Assembly: GCF_014192285.1 (NCBI RefSeq)
Contig: NZ_JACHXQ010000005.1
Span: 186,001-250,000 of the forward strand
Reading direction: 5' to 3'
Length of the DNA stretch: 64,000 nucleotides
From: Halomonas fontilapidosi
GTDB taxonomy: Bacteria > Pseudomonadota > Gammaproteobacteria > Pseudomonadales > Halomonadaceae
In this document: piece after piece, positions 29,345 to 42,917 of the stretch
How positions within the stretch are numbered: position 1 is the first letter of the stretch
Layout: each line of letters begins with the position of its first letter
Notes under the pieces: generated by a model
Seen by the model: only the letters and a program-made list of their open reading frames with translations
Database searches by the model: none
What the model was told of the DNA's origin: nothing
Program-made: the position numbers and the translations under genes

Positions 29345-29995
29345 ATGTCCGATGCCGAAACGCCACTCCCCCAGCCGCTGCTCGAGGATGAAGCGCTCGA
29401 ACTGCTCGACGACTTCCTCGACTCGGAGCGGGTCGACGCCGACGCCCTGGACCTGATCGCCGCCCATGGCTTCCTGGTGGCCTTGGCGGTAGCGCCACGC
29501 GATACGCCCGCCGCGACCTGGGTCGCTGAACTGTTTCACGGCGAGCCGGCCTTCGCCGACGACGCCGAGCGTGAAACCATCCTGGGGCTGCTCGAGCGGC
29601 TCCGGCACAACGCCATCGACGTGCTGGAGGCGGGCGGCCTGCCGGAGTTGCCCTTCGAACTCGAGCTGGGTGACAGCGCCCCCGAGGAGACGCCCATCGG
29701 TGACTGGTGCGCCGGCTTCATGGAGGGGGTATTCCTCGACGAGGCCGCCTGGTTCGCCGACGACGAGGAAGCCGCCGCCACCCTGCTGCTGCCCTTCATG
29801 CTGCTCTCGGGCCTGTTCGATGACGAACCCGATATGGCAGAGCTGGCCAATGATGCGGCGCGCCTCGAGAGTCTCGTCAGTCAGCTCCCGGAGCTGGTAC
29901 TGGACCTCTACCTCCACTATCGCGTCCCCCCGGAGACGCCCAAGCCCAAGCCGCGCCGCAAGCAGCCCGGCGGACGAGGCAAGGGCCGGCGGTAA
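29345..29995 (+). CDS. UPF0149 (YgfB/YecA-like) family protein
   Basis: A 216-residue acidic, helical protein of the UPF0149 family, recognised from the AAHGFLVAL and IGDWCAGFMEGVF segments. It ends in a short Lys/Arg/Pro-rich tail (KPKPRRKQPGGRGKGRR) that may contact nucleic acid. Function is not established. The ATG at 29345 is preferred over a GTG seven codons upstream. The stop codon overlaps the start of a tandem repeat. Confidence 0.8.
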   Translation: MSDAETPLPQPLLEDEALELLDDFLDSERVDADALDLIAAHGFLVALAVAPRDTPAATWVAELFHGEPAFADDAERETILGLLERLRHNAIDVLEAGGLPELPFELELGDSAPEETPIGDWCAGFMEGVFLDEAAWFADDEEAAATLLLPFMLLSGLFDDEPDMAELANDAARLESLVSQLPELVLDLYLHYRVPPETPKPKPRRKQPGGRGKGRR

Positions 29996-30063
29996 GCTGG
30001 AAGCTGGAAGCTGGAAGCTGGAAGCTGGAAGCTGGAAGCTGGAAGCTGGAAGCTGGAAGCTGG
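29994..30063 (+). repeat. Ten tandem copies of AAGCTGG
   Basis: Ten exact 7-bp units in a row beginning within the stop codon of the UPF0149 gene. Perfect heptamer arrays are prone to slipped-strand changes in copy number. A T8 run follows at 30101-30108. Confidence 0.97.
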
Positions 30064-30135
30064 ATAGCAGAGTGTGGCTTCTGGTGCAGGCATAGACGGT
30101 TTTTTTTACCGCTTATCGCTCCCGGCGACGCCGGG

Positions 30136-31257
30136 TTAACGCAGCCGCGTCAGCATCCCGTCGAGGGTGCCGTAGAGCCACTCGCGAAAGCGCTGCAGGC
30201 GCGGCCGCCGCGCCCAGGCCTCGGGGTCGATCTCCTGGCTCGAGGCGAAATTGCGCGTGAAAAGCGCCGCGACATCGGCGGCAAAACGGGCATCGTCAAC
30301 TTCCTGGTTGGCCTCCAGGTTCCACTGCAAGCTCCAATGGTCGAAGTTGCAGGAACCGAGGCTGACCCAGTGATCGGCCAGTGAGAACTTGGCATGGATG
30401 AAGGTGGGCTGGAACTCGAAGATGCGCACCCCCGCGCGCAGCAGGCGGCCATAGAAGCGCTGGCCGGCATAGCGCACGCCGGGATGGTCATGAAGCTTGC
30501 CCGGCAGCAGCAGGCGCACGTCGACGCCTCGTCGCGCTGCCCGTGCCAGGCGACGTCGCAGGGTGAAGGTCGGCACGAAGTAGGGCGTACAGATCCAGAG
30601 TCGCTGATCGGCCGCCGAGACGCGCTGATGCAGCGAGTGGCGGATCGCCTGATAGCGGTAACCCTGACCCCAGACCACGCGACCGCGCATGCCACGAAAG
30701 TCCTCGCGAGGCCGCGTCGAGAGCTCCAGCCCCCGCACCAGTGAGGCCCTGCCCGGCCCGCGGCTCATGGGGGAGTCCCAGAGCCGGCAGAACAGCCTTA
30801 CCCAGTCGGCCACCACCGGCCCCTCGATACGCATCGCCACCTCGTACCAGGCATCCAGAAACTCATCCACGGCCCCGAAGCCGCCGGTAAAGGCTTCACT
30901 GCCGTCGATCACCACCAGCTTGCGGTGGTCTCGGGTCAGGTTGCGCACCAGCGACTGAACCCCCAGAGGGTTGAAGAAGCGCAGCGCCACCCCGCCCTCC
31001 TCGAGGCGCTGGCGATCGGCGCTCGCCAGCCCCATGGCCCCGTAACCATCGAGCAGCAACAGCACCGACACGCCGCGCTCGGCGGCACGCACCAGGGCCG
31101 TGATCAAGGCACTGGCGAGCCGGCCCGATTCCATCAGATAGAGCTCGATGAGCACGGAGTGGCGCGCCCGGTCGACGGCATCGAACATTGTCGGCAAGAA
31201 CAGCGCCGCCTCGGGAAGCAGTTCGAAATGATTGCCGTCTCGCCACATGCCATGCAT
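30136..31257 (-). CDS. Phospholipase D-type cardiolipin synthase
   Basis: A 373-residue protein with two HKD motifs, HRKLVVID (His111, Lys113, Asp118) and HAKFSLAD (His289, Lys291, Asp296), each followed by a Gly/Ser-rich turn (FTGGFG, LGSCNFD). The lack of N-terminal membrane helices matches ClsB/YbhO-type cardiolipin synthases rather than ClsA. It would condense phosphatidylglycerol or related lipids at the inner membrane. Divergent from plsB, another phospholipid gene. AGGGA precedes the chosen ATG. Confidence 0.88.
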   Translation of the reverse strand: MHGMWRDGNHFELLPEAALFLPTMFDAVDRARHSVLIELYLMESGRLASALITALVRAAERGVSVLLLLDGYGAMGLASADRQRLEEGGVALRFFNPLGVQSLVRNLTRDHRKLVVIDGSEAFTGGFGAVDEFLDAWYEVAMRIEGPVVADWVRLFCRLWDSPMSRGPGRASLVRGLELSTRPREDFRGMRGRVVWGQGYRYQAIRHSLHQRVSAADQRLWICTPYFVPTFTLRRRLARAARRGVDVRLLLPGKLHDHPGVRYAGQRFYGRLLRAGVRIFEFQPTFIHAKFSLADHWVSLGSCNFDHWSLQWNLEANQEVDDARFAADVAALFTRNFASSQEIDPEAWARRPRLQRFREWLYGTLDGMLTRLR

Positions 31258-31383
31258 GACATCGTCCCTGTCACATACCCTTGCAGCATTGACGCATGTT
31301 TGCCCGTTCGGGAAAAGCCCGCCGCTGACCGCCGGCAGAGAGACCGCTATACTGACGGCTCACCCTCGGGCACAGGCGAATGG

Positions 31384-33837
31384 ATGGGCCTTGCACGCAT
31401 GCTGACCGGCGCCCTGCGCGCGCCGCTCGAGCGACTGATGGCACAGTGGGCCCGCATTCGGCTGATCGAACCCGACCCCGAGGCGCTGGCTCTCGACCCG
31501 ACACTCCCGACGTTCTATGTGCTGCCACACCCGGCGCTCTCCGACACCCTGCTGCTGGCCACTCTGACCCGATCCCACGGTCTGCCAGCCGCCGGGGGAC
31601 GACAGAACGTCGGCGCCATCACCCTGCCCGCTTGCCTGCCGTTGCCCGCGCCGAGCCGGCGCCTGTGGCGCCGCACCAGGCGGCCGGTGCCCCCCTTCCT
31701 GACGCTGATCGAGCAGTGCCACCAGGACCCCGCCCGCGATGTGCAGCTGGTGCCAGTGAGCATCTTCTGGGGGCGCGCCCCGGGCAAGCGCTTCGGTTTC
31801 TGGCAGCTGCTGGCTGCCGACAACTGGCAACTCACCGGGCGGCTCCGCCGTCTGCTGTCGGTGGTGGTCAATGGCAAGGACGTGGAAGTCCATCTCGGCA
31901 CGCCATTGAGACTCTCCGAGCTGCTCGACGCGCGAGAAACCCGTCTCACCAATCGCAAGATCGCCAGGCTGCTGCGGGTCCACTTCCGCCGCATGCGCAC
32001 TCGGGTGCTGGGGCCGGACCTGTCCCATCGGCGAACGCTGATCGAAGGCGTGGCAGCAAGTCCCGAGGTGCGACGCGTCATCCGCGAGGTGGCCGTCGCC
32101 GAGCAGCGCTCGCCGGCGCACCTCGAGGACCGCGCCCGCCGCTATGGCCGCGAGATCGCCTCGAGCATGACCTACCCGGTACTGCGCTTCATGGATGGCC
32201 TGCTAAGGCGGCTCTGGAATCGCCTCTACGACGGCGTTTCGGTGCGTGGGCTGGAGCGGGTCAAGCCTCTCGCCGGAGACCATACCCTGGTCTATGTTCC
32301 CTGCCATCGCAGCCACATCGACTACCTGCTGCTCTCCTACGTGCTCTATCGCGACGGCCTGATGCCCCCGCACATCGCCGCCGGACGCAACCTGGACATG
32401 CCGCTGATCGGCCCGCTGTTGCGCCGCGGCGGGGCCTTCTTCATGCGCCGCAGCTTCCGCGACAACCGCCTCTATGCCACGGTCTTCAATGAGTACCTGC
32501 ATCGCTTGATAGCCCGCGGCCACCCGCTGGAATACTTCATCGAGGGGGGACGTTCGCGCAGTGGCCGCATGCTGCCCGCCCGGCCCGGCATGCTCTCGAT
32601 GACCCTGCGTTCCTACCTGCGCAGCGCGCGAAACGGCGGCCAGCCGCTGGTGTTCGTCCCCGTCTATATCGGCTACGAGCGCATCCTCGAGGGCGGCAGC
32701 TACCAGCGTGAACTGCACGGTGGCAGTAAACGTAAGGAGAGCCCATGGGGGCTGTTGCGGGTGCTCCGCCAACTCCGTCAGCCCTTCGGGCAGGTCGCCG
32801 TGAACATCGGTGAGCCCCTTTCCCTGCGTGGCTTCCTGGACGCGGAGGTCCCCGACTGGCGACAACGGCGCGACGACTCGCGCCCGGCCTGGCTCACTCC
32901 GCTCGTGCCTCGCCTCGGCGAGACACTCTCACGACGCATCAACGCGGCCGCCGCCCTCAACCCCGTCAATCTGGTGGCCCTGGTGCTGCTGACCACCCCC
33001 CATCGGGCCATCGAGGCCGCTCTGCTGAAGCGTCAGCTGGCGTTGCTGATCGCCCTGCAGCAACGCCTGCCGGGCGGCCGCCACGTCAGCCTGCCGGATG
33101 GCACACCTGATGACTGGCTCGAGCGAGCGCTCGTCCTGGGAATGGTCGAGCGTCGCTCCCACCCGCTGGGCGACATCATCGTCGCCGATGAGCGACAGGC
33201 CGGCCAACTGGCCTGGTACCGCAACAACGTGCTGCACCTCTTTGCGCTCGCCGGCCTCACCGCTTTCGCCTTCCGTCACCAGGCCCGCCATGACCCGGCG
33301 GGTCTCGAGGCCCTGCTCGCCCCCGGCTGGCCGATCCTCGCCCGGGAGTTGAAGATCTCCCCGCCTGACTCGCTGCGCGACGATCTGGTCAACATGCTCG
33401 ACGCCCTGGTCGACGCGACGCTGCTGGAGCGTGACGGTGAGGGCTGGCGACGGCCCGCCGAGTCGCTGGAGGCCGGCGAGCAGTTGCGCATGCTCGGCGG
33501 ATTGATGCAGCCCTCCCTGGAGCGCGGTTACCTGCTGCTGTCGGTGTTGCTGAGCGAGCCCCCGGGCCACTTCACGGCCGATGAGCTGACGTCGCACAGT
33601 CGCGAACTCGCCGAGCGGCTGGCACTGCTCTCGGGGCTTGATGCACCGGAGTTCTTCGACACGCGATTATTCTCGGGCCTGGTGGAGAGCCTGGAAGCGC
33701 AGGGATGGCTTTACAGCGAGGCTGGCCGGCTGGTGTTCGACGAGCGCCTGCGCGAGGCGGCCCAGCGAAGTCGGGCACTGTTCGACCCGGCGCTGCGTCA
33801 CCGCCTGCAGCTGGTCAGTCGCCGGGACGCGGGCTGA
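31384..33837 (+). CDS. plsB: Glycerol-3-phosphate 1-O-acyltransferase
   Basis: First step of phospholipid synthesis: acylates sn-glycerol-3-phosphate at the inner membrane. The 817 residues (E. coli 807) include HX4D with His308 and Asp313 (CHRSHID), the substrate-binding FIEGGRSRSGR, and a downstream PlsB motif block. The open frame extends 153 codons further upstream across the divergent cls gene, but alignment to the PlsB N-terminus supports the ATG at 31384. The ribosome site is weak. The gene ends 2 bp from convergent rsmJ. Confidence 0.95.
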   Translation: MGLARMLTGALRAPLERLMAQWARIRLIEPDPEALALDPTLPTFYVLPHPALSDTLLLATLTRSHGLPAAGGRQNVGAITLPACLPLPAPSRRLWRRTRRPVPPFLTLIEQCHQDPARDVQLVPVSIFWGRAPGKRFGFWQLLAADNWQLTGRLRRLLSVVVNGKDVEVHLGTPLRLSELLDARETRLTNRKIARLLRVHFRRMRTRVLGPDLSHRRTLIEGVAASPEVRRVIREVAVAEQRSPAHLEDRARRYGREIASSMTYPVLRFMDGLLRRLWNRLYDGVSVRGLERVKPLAGDHTLVYVPCHRSHIDYLLLSYVLYRDGLMPPHIAAGRNLDMPLIGPLLRRGGAFFMRRSFRDNRLYATVFNEYLHRLIARGHPLEYFIEGGRSRSGRMLPARPGMLSMTLRSYLRSARNGGQPLVFVPVYIGYERILEGGSYQRELHGGSKRKESPWGLLRVLRQLRQPFGQVAVNIGEPLSLRGFLDAEVPDWRQRRDDSRPAWLTPLVPRLGETLSRRINAAAALNPVNLVALVLLTTPHRAIEAALLKRQLALLIALQQRLPGGRHVSLPDGTPDDWLERALVLGMVERRSHPLGDIIVADERQAGQLAWYRNNVLHLFALAGLTAFAFRHQARHDPAGLEALLAPGWPILARELKISPPDSLRDDLVNMLDALVDATLLERDGEGWRRPAESLEAGEQLRMLGGLMQPSLERGYLLLSVLLSEPPGHFTADELTSHSRELAERLALLSGLDAPEFFDTRLFSGLVESLEAQGWLYSEAGRLVFDERLREAAQRSRALFDPALRHRLQLVSRRDAG

Positions 33838-33839
33838 GG

Positions 33840-34601
33840 TCAGGCCTCCAGGCGGCGGTGGACATAGAGGTCATAGCGGCTGGTCTTGTCCTCGACGACG
33901 TGACGGGGCGTCGGTCCTTCGATGGGCGGGGCCTTGCGTGGCCGCTTGACCACCACCCGGTGAGTGGCCACGTCCAGCGCCGCCTCCAGCAACCGCGGAG
34001 CATCGGGGTCATCCCCGGCCAGGGTACGGAACAGCCGCATCTCCTTCTTGACCAGCGCAGACTTGTCGCGGTGGGGAAACATCGGGTCTAGATGGATCAC
34101 CTGAGGGGCCACTGTCGCCCTTGCCACCAGCGTCTCCAGGTCGTGGGTCGCGTCGCCGTGGACGAGCGACATGCGCGCGGCAATGTCACGTATTTCCGAA
34201 TCGCTCCGCGCCCGCACCAGGCCGTCCTCCAGCAGGGCAAAGATCGCCGCGACCCGCTCGATCATCAGCACTTCGGCGCCCAGGCTCGCCAGCACGAAGG
34301 CATCGCGACCCAGCCCGGCGGTCGCATCCACCACCGAGGGGGTGACACCCCTGGCCAGGCCACAGGCCCGTGCCACCAGTTGGCCGCGGCCACCGCCGAA
34401 ACGACGCCGATGGGCAGCACGCCCGGTAACGAAATCCACCGCGAGCGGACGGCCATAGCGCCTCGGATCACCGGCCAGCACCAGGCGGTCATCCTGGCGG
34501 ACCAGTAGCAGCTCGGCCTCGCCTTCCGCGGCCTTGGGCAGGCCGAGCTGCTCCGCCAGTGCCGGGGCGCCCTGTACCCCCACCGGCATGCCAGGCCTCA
34601 T
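33840..34601 (-). CDS. rsmJ: 16S rRNA (guanine(1516)-N2)-methyltransferase
   Basis: Methylates G1516 of 16S rRNA. The 253-residue protein has the SAM-binding [17 protein letters not shown] motif and the family motif [20 protein letters not shown]. The start overlaps the tsaB stop by four bases (ATGA), so it is coupled to tsaB. Confidence 0.95.
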   Translation of the reverse strand: MRPGMPVGVQGAPALAEQLGLPKAAEGEAELLLVRQDDRLVLAGDPRRYGRPLAVDFVTGRAAHRRRFGGGRGQLVARACGLARGVTPSVVDATAGLGRDAFVLASLGAEVLMIERVAAIFALLEDGLVRARSDSEIRDIAARMSLVHGDATHDLETLVARATVAPQVIHLDPMFPHRDKSALVKKEMRLFRTLAGDDPDAPRLLEAALDVATHRVVVKRPRKAPPIEGPTPRHVVEDKTSRYDLYVHRRLEA

Positions 34602-35302
34602 CGGCTCTTCTGCCAGGCGACCCGGTCCCGCAGATAGACCGGCTGGACCTCATGGGCCGGCCGGGCTTCGTCGGCATCGACGGCGCGCGCCGCCAGGCGT
34701 GCCATGTCGGCAGCCTCGGGCTCGGGTTCGGCCAGGTAGAGGCCAATACTGGCCTGCACCTCGGCAGACATCTGGTCCCACAGGCGCCAACCGGAGCCGA
34801 TGCCGACCCAGTCAGGGTCCTCATGGCCGGCAGGCACGCGCAGTTGTGCCGGTGGCATCACGGCCTCCTCGGTCAGCGCCACGGGCACGCCGTCCCGGCA
34901 TTGCCAGGTAGCCACGTAGATCTCGCCCATGCGCGCGTCCAGGGCGGTGATCAGCCAGCGGTAGTGGTGTCGACGATGGGCACCTAGCGCCAGCGCCTCG
35001 AGGGTCGAGACACCCACCAGCGGCCGGTCGAGGCCGAAGGCGAGCCCCTGGGCAACACCGGCGGCGATGCGCAGGCCGGTGAAGGAGCCCGGCCCCCTGC
35101 CATAGGCCACGGCGTCCAGCGCCGAGGCCGGCAGGCCGGCCTCGGCGAGCACCTCGTCGACCATCGGCAGCAGGCGCCGGGTGTGCTCCCGCGGCGTCAT
35201 GGCGAAGCGTGATATCAGTTCATCATCGAGGCCTTCACGGCGGCGCAGCAGAGCGGCGGAACAGGCGCTCGAGGAGGCATCCAGGGCCAGCAGGATCGAC
35301 AT
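34598..35302 (-). CDS. tsaB: tRNA threonylcarbamoyladenosine biosynthesis protein TsaB
   Basis: Partner of TsaD and TsaE in making t6A37 of ANN-decoding tRNAs. The 234 residues begin [18 protein letters not shown], the ASKHA-fold signature, with [13 protein letters not shown] as the other key motif. The ATG at 35302 is preferred over a TTG two codons upstream. Confidence 0.94.
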   Translation of the reverse strand: MSILLALDASSSACSAALLRRREGLDDELISRFAMTPREHTRRLLPMVDEVLAEAGLPASALDAVAYGRGPGSFTGLRIAAGVAQGLAFGLDRPLVGVSTLEALALGAHRRHHYRWLITALDARMGEIYVATWQCRDGVPVALTEEAVMPPAQLRVPAGHEDPDWVGIGSGWRLWDQMSAEVQASIGLYLAEPEPEAADMARLAARAVDADEARPAHEVQPVYLRDRVAWQKSR

Positions 35303-35355
35303 GGGCAAGAGGTCGCGGCAAAAAATGTCGGATCATTATACGCGCGCCATCGCCA

Positions 35356-35386
35356 ACGACGAAGGCCCGCGCATGGCGGGCCTTCG
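35356..35386 (-). terminator. Hairpin downstream of adk
   Basis: A perfect 13-bp stem GACGAAGGCCCGC with a five-base loop, between adk and tsaB. No T tract follows on the minus strand, so termination efficiency is uncertain. Confidence 0.6.
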
Positions 35387-35412
35387 TCACGGGGAGCGGA
35401 GAGAGTGAGGGC

Positions 35413-38333
<2,921 letters not shown>

Positions 38334-38361
38334 GGTCGCGCTCCTTCAAACTCTTGACGGG

Positions 38362-38382
38362 GGCGGGCCCCGCGGGCCCGCC
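38362..38382 (-). other. Intercistronic hairpin between aceE and aceF
   Basis: A perfect 9-bp stem GGCGGGCCC with a three-base loop, lying between the aceE stop and the aceF ribosome site. With no T tract, it may adjust the relative amounts of E1 and E2. Confidence 0.55.
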
Positions 38383-38409
38383 GTGCCACCGGATCAGTCG
38401 GTCAGCGCC

Positions 38410-41082
38410 TCATACCTCAAGCGGGTTGGGCTTGGCCGGGTCGATGTCGTATTTCTTGAGCGCCTCGCCGACGACCTTGCGATCCAGTTCGCCACGGTCG
38501 GCCAGCGCCTTGAGCGCGGCCACGGTCACGAAGCGGCGGTCGACCTCGAAGAAGGCGCGCAGCTTCTCGCGGGTATCGGAGCGACCGAAACCGTCAGTCC
38601 CCAGTACATGGTAGTCGGTCGGCACCCAGGCACGGACCTGGTCGGCGAACAGCTTCATGTAGTCGGTGGAGGCGATCGCCGGGCCCTTGCGCCCCTCCAG
38701 GCAGGCGGTGACGTGAGGCTTGCCGGGCTCCGCTTCGGGATTGATGAAGGCCTGGCGATCGATCTCCAGGGCCTCGCGGCGAAGCTCGTTGAAGCTGGTC
38801 ACGCTCCAGATGTCAGCGCCTACGCCCCACTCCTCGGCGAGCATCTCGGCGGCGGCCTCGACCTCTAGCAGGATGGTGCCGCAGCCCAGCAGCTGGACGC
38901 GACCCTTGTCACCCTGGGTCTCGCGCAGCAGGTACATGCCCTTGATGATGTCGTCGGCGGGCACCTCCTCGAGGGCAGGATGCTCGTAGTTCTCGTTCAT
39001 CACCGTCAGGTAGTAGAAGCAGTTTTCCTTGTCGCTGAACATGCGCTTCAGGCCGTCCTGGACGATGACCGCCACCTCATGACCATAGGTGGGGTCATAG
39101 CTGCGGCAATTGGGAATCGTCGAGGCCAGGATGTGCGAATGCCCATCCTGGTGCTGCAGGCCCTCGCCGTTCAGCGTGGTACGCCCGGCGGTGCCCCCGA
39201 TCAGAAAGCCGCGAGCCTGCATGTCACCGGCCGCCCAGGCCAGGTCGCCGATGCGCTGGAAGCCAAACATCGAGTAGTAGACATAGAACGGCAGCAGCGT
39301 CGTGGCGTTATTCGAGTAGGAGGTCGCGGCGGCGATCCACGCCGACATGGCACCGGCCTCGGTGATGCCTTCCTCGAGGATCTGACCCTTCTGATCCTCG
39401 CGGTAGAACATGATCTGGCCCTTGTCGACCGGCTCGTACTTCTGGCCCTCTGAGGTGTAGATACCGAGCTGGCGGAACATGCCCTCCATGCCGAAGGTGC
39501 GCGCCTCATCGGGAATGATCGGCACCACCCTCGGGCCGAGCTGCTTGTGCTTGACCAGCCCGTTCAAGACGCGCACGAAGGCCATGGTGGTGGAGACCTC
39601 ACGGCCCTTGGAGCCGCCGGTCTGAGAGGCGAAGATCTTGTCATCCAGCGAGGGGATCTCCAGCGCCTCGAAATCACTGCGCCGGCTCGGCACGTAGCCG
39701 CCCAGACGCTCGCGCTGCAGATGCATGTACTTGAGCTCCGGGGAGTCATCCTCGGGCTTGTAGTAGGGCACCTCCTTGAGCTGCTCGTCGTTCAACGGAA
39801 TGCCGAAGCGATCGCGGAACGTCTTGAGCGCCTCGTACTCCATGGTCTTGACCTGGTGGGCCTCGTTGGCGGCCTCACCATCACCGCTCCCCATGCCATA
39901 GCCCTTGACGGTATGCGCCAGGACCACGGTGGGCCGGCCGTTGGCGTTCTGCGTCGCCTCGTGATAGGCCGCATACACCTTGAAGGGGTCGTGACCGCCG
40001 CGGTTGAGCTTCCAGATGTCCTCGTCGGACAGGTCCTTGACCATCTCGGCGGTTTCCGGGTACTTGCCGAAGAAGTGCTCCCGGGTGTAGGCGCCGCCAT
40101 TGGCCTTGTAGTTCTGGTATTCGCCGTCGACCGCCTCGTCCATGCGCTTCTGCAGGATGCCCTTCTTGTCCTTCTCGAACAGCGGGTCCCACAGGCGGCC
40201 CCAGACGACCTTGAGGACGTTCCAACCGGCGCCGCGGAACACACCCTCGAGCTCGTCCATGATGCGGCCGTTACCACGGACCGGGCCGTCCAGGCGCTGC
40301 AGGTTGCAGTTGATGACAAAGATCAGGTTATCGAGCTTTTCGCGGCTGGCCAGGTGGATGGCCCCCAGGGATTCCGGCTCGTCGCACTCGCCGTCTCCCA
40401 TGAAGCACCAGATCTTGCGGTCGTGCATTGCCTTGAGCTCACGGGAGTCCAGATACTTCATCACGTGGGCCTGGTAGATAGCCTGGATCGGGCCCAGCCC
40501 CATGGACACCGTGGGGAACTGCCAGAAATCCGGCATCAGCCAGGGGTGGGGATAGGACGAGAGGCCGTCGCCATCCACCTCCTGGCGGAACTTGTCCATC
40601 TGCTCTTCACTGAGTCGGCCCAGCAGGTAGGAGCGGGCATAGACCCCGGGCGCCACATGACCCTGGATGTAGACAAGGTCACCCTCGAAATCGCCGTTCG
40701 GGGCGCGGAAGAAGTGGTTGAAGCCCACGTCATAGAGGGTTGCCGCCGACATGAAGCTGGCGATGTGACCACCCAGCCCCGGGTTCGCGCGGTTGTTGCG
40801 GATGACCTGGGCAATGGCGTTGTAGCGAACCAGCGAACGAATCCGCCGCTCCATGAAGATATCCCCCGGCATCGGCGCCTCGCGATGCACCGGGATGGAA
40901 TTGCGATGCGGGGTGGTCACCGAGAAGGGCACCTGCATGCCATCGCGACGCACACGGTCGGCCAGACGCGTCATCAGGTACCGGGCACGATCCTCGCCCT
41001 CGCGATCCAGGACCGACTCCAGGGAATCCAGCCATTCCGTGGTTTCGACCGGATCGAGATCTTCTCTTGTTTCCAGACTCAT
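38410..41082 (-). CDS. aceE: Pyruvate dehydrogenase E1 component (homodimeric)
   Basis: Thiamine-diphosphate enzyme that decarboxylates pyruvate and acetylates the E2 lipoyl group. At 890 residues it equals the E. coli length (887), with the ThDP motif GDGECDEPES, the active loop region and N-terminal RDEG-type segments as in homodimeric E1. GGAGAG precedes the ATG by six bases. First gene of the aceE-aceF operon, behind a 335-bp control region. Confidence 0.97.
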   Translation of the reverse strand: MSLETREDLDPVETTEWLDSLESVLDREGEDRARYLMTRLADRVRRDGMQVPFSVTTPHRNSIPVHREAPMPGDIFMERRIRSLVRYNAIAQVIRNNRANPGLGGHIASFMSAATLYDVGFNHFFRAPNGDFEGDLVYIQGHVAPGVYARSYLLGRLSEEQMDKFRQEVDGDGLSSYPHPWLMPDFWQFPTVSMGLGPIQAIYQAHVMKYLDSRELKAMHDRKIWCFMGDGECDEPESLGAIHLASREKLDNLIFVINCNLQRLDGPVRGNGRIMDELEGVFRGAGWNVLKVVWGRLWDPLFEKDKKGILQKRMDEAVDGEYQNYKANGGAYTREHFFGKYPETAEMVKDLSDEDIWKLNRGGHDPFKVYAAYHEATQNANGRPTVVLAHTVKGYGMGSGDGEAANEAHQVKTMEYEALKTFRDRFGIPLNDEQLKEVPYYKPEDDSPELKYMHLQRERLGGYVPSRRSDFEALEIPSLDDKIFASQTGGSKGREVSTTMAFVRVLNGLVKHKQLGPRVVPIIPDEARTFGMEGMFRQLGIYTSEGQKYEPVDKGQIMFYREDQKGQILEEGITEAGAMSAWIAAATSYSNNATTLLPFYVYYSMFGFQRIGDLAWAAGDMQARGFLIGGTAGRTTLNGEGLQHQDGHSHILASTIPNCRSYDPTYGHEVAVIVQDGLKRMFSDKENCFYYLTVMNENYEHPALEEVPADDIIKGMYLLRETQGDKGRVQLLGCGTILLEVEAAAEMLAEEWGVGADIWSVTSFNELRREALEIDRQAFINPEAEPGKPHVTACLEGRKGPAIASTDYMKLFADQVRAWVPTDYHVLGTDGFGRSDTREKLRAFFEVDRRFVTVAALKALADRGELDRKVVGEALKKYDIDPAKPNPLEV

Positions 41083-41417
41083 AGACGTCTCTCCGAATGA
41101 CGGTTGGGACTACAGCCCCGCAGAGGGGCGAGTGGTGCTCCTGTTCGAACCTGAAGCCCGAACGCGCCAGGCCTGTAGTTGTTTTACAAGACAGTGTGAT
41201 GGGACGTTGCTGTTCGCGCGAAGATACCGTAAACGCCGGGCCCTGCCAATTCAAGATAAAATGGAAAATAATTCCAAAGAATTATTTTGCGCTGCAACAC
41301 AGGGCATTACGCGCCACCGCAAGATCGAAATCGGCCCGTCTCAGGCAGTTGTAGTTAAACTACTGTATGAAGCAAGCGTGCCATTCAGAAAGCATCGACC
41401 TGGCCTTGTGGCATGCT
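41083..41417. promoter_or_regulatory. aceEF upstream control region
   Basis: A 335-bp gene-free, AT-enriched region. It contains a perfect 10-bp inverted repeat AAAATAATTC-CAAA-GAATTATTTT (41265-41288), a 13-bp palindrome GTAGTT-A-AACTAC (41351-41363), and two words sharing TGTAGTT-N4-TAC (one starting about 41175, the other at 41350). None matches the PdhR box AATTGGT-N3-ACCAATT. They are likely operator sites for an unidentified regulator of PDH. Confidence 0.6.
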
Positions 41418-41981
41418 TCAGAAACGTATTCTTCCCATTTCCTGGCGAAAATAGGCCCAATCGAAGGCGGGCCCGGGGTCGCTCTTGCGCAGCGGTGCCA
41501 CTCGGGCATGACTGGTGATGCGCGTTTCGTCGAGGTCCGGATAGGCCGCCATCAAGGCCAGCGTGACCGCCGCCAGCGACCGATACTGGGCCCCGGTGTA
41601 GGGGCTCACCTCGTCACCCTCCAGTTCGATGCCGAGGGCAAAGTCGTTCAACGCTCGACGCTCGCGAGCGCCGTCTTTCCAGCACGAACGGCCGGCATGC
41701 CAGGCCCGTGCCTGAAAGGGCACGAACTGAACGCACTCGCCATCGCGCCGGATCAGCAGATGCGCCGAGACGCGCAGACTGGCGATGGCCGCAAAGAAAG
41801 GATGTGCCTCGGGCTCGAGCCGGTTGGTAAAGAGCCGTTCGATATGCTCGCCCCCGAAGACTCCCGGCGGCAGGCTGATGGAGTGCAGCAGCAGCAGCGA
41901 GACCTCCCCCGCCGGTCGGGCGTCCTGATTGGGTGAGGATAGCCGCCGGGCGCCGGAGAGCCAGCCGTCGTCGATATACAT
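41418..41981 (-). CDS. ampD: 1,6-anhydro-N-acetylmuramoyl-L-alanine amidase AmpD
   Basis: Cytoplasmic zinc amidase that recycles anhydromuropeptides and so keeps AmpR-controlled beta-lactamase low. The 187 residues (E. coli 183) have zinc ligands His33, His158 and Asp168 and the conserved blocks HPFFAAIASLRVSAHLLIRR and DPGPAFDW. The ATG at 41981 has AGGT six bases upstream; another ATG lies six codons earlier. Divergent from nadC. Confidence 0.95.
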   Translation of the reverse strand: MYIDDGWLSGARRLSSPNQDARPAGEVSLLLLHSISLPPGVFGGEHIERLFTNRLEPEAHPFFAAIASLRVSAHLLIRRDGECVQFVPFQARAWHAGRSCWKDGARERRALNDFALGIELEGDEVSPYTGAQYRSLAAVTLALMAAYPDLDETRITSHARVAPLRKSDPGPAFDWAYFRQEMGRIRF

Positions 41982-42021
41982 GGTTTTACCTGACGTCAAT
42001 GCATGGATTTCCCTATAATGA

Positions 42022-42909
<888 letters not shown>

Positions 42910-42917
42910 CGGTCCGC

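Noticed and set aside
30925..31383. N-terminal extension of the plsB frame by 153 codons
   Set aside because: It overlaps the divergent cls gene, has no similarity to PlsB, and the ATG at 31384 gives the expected length.
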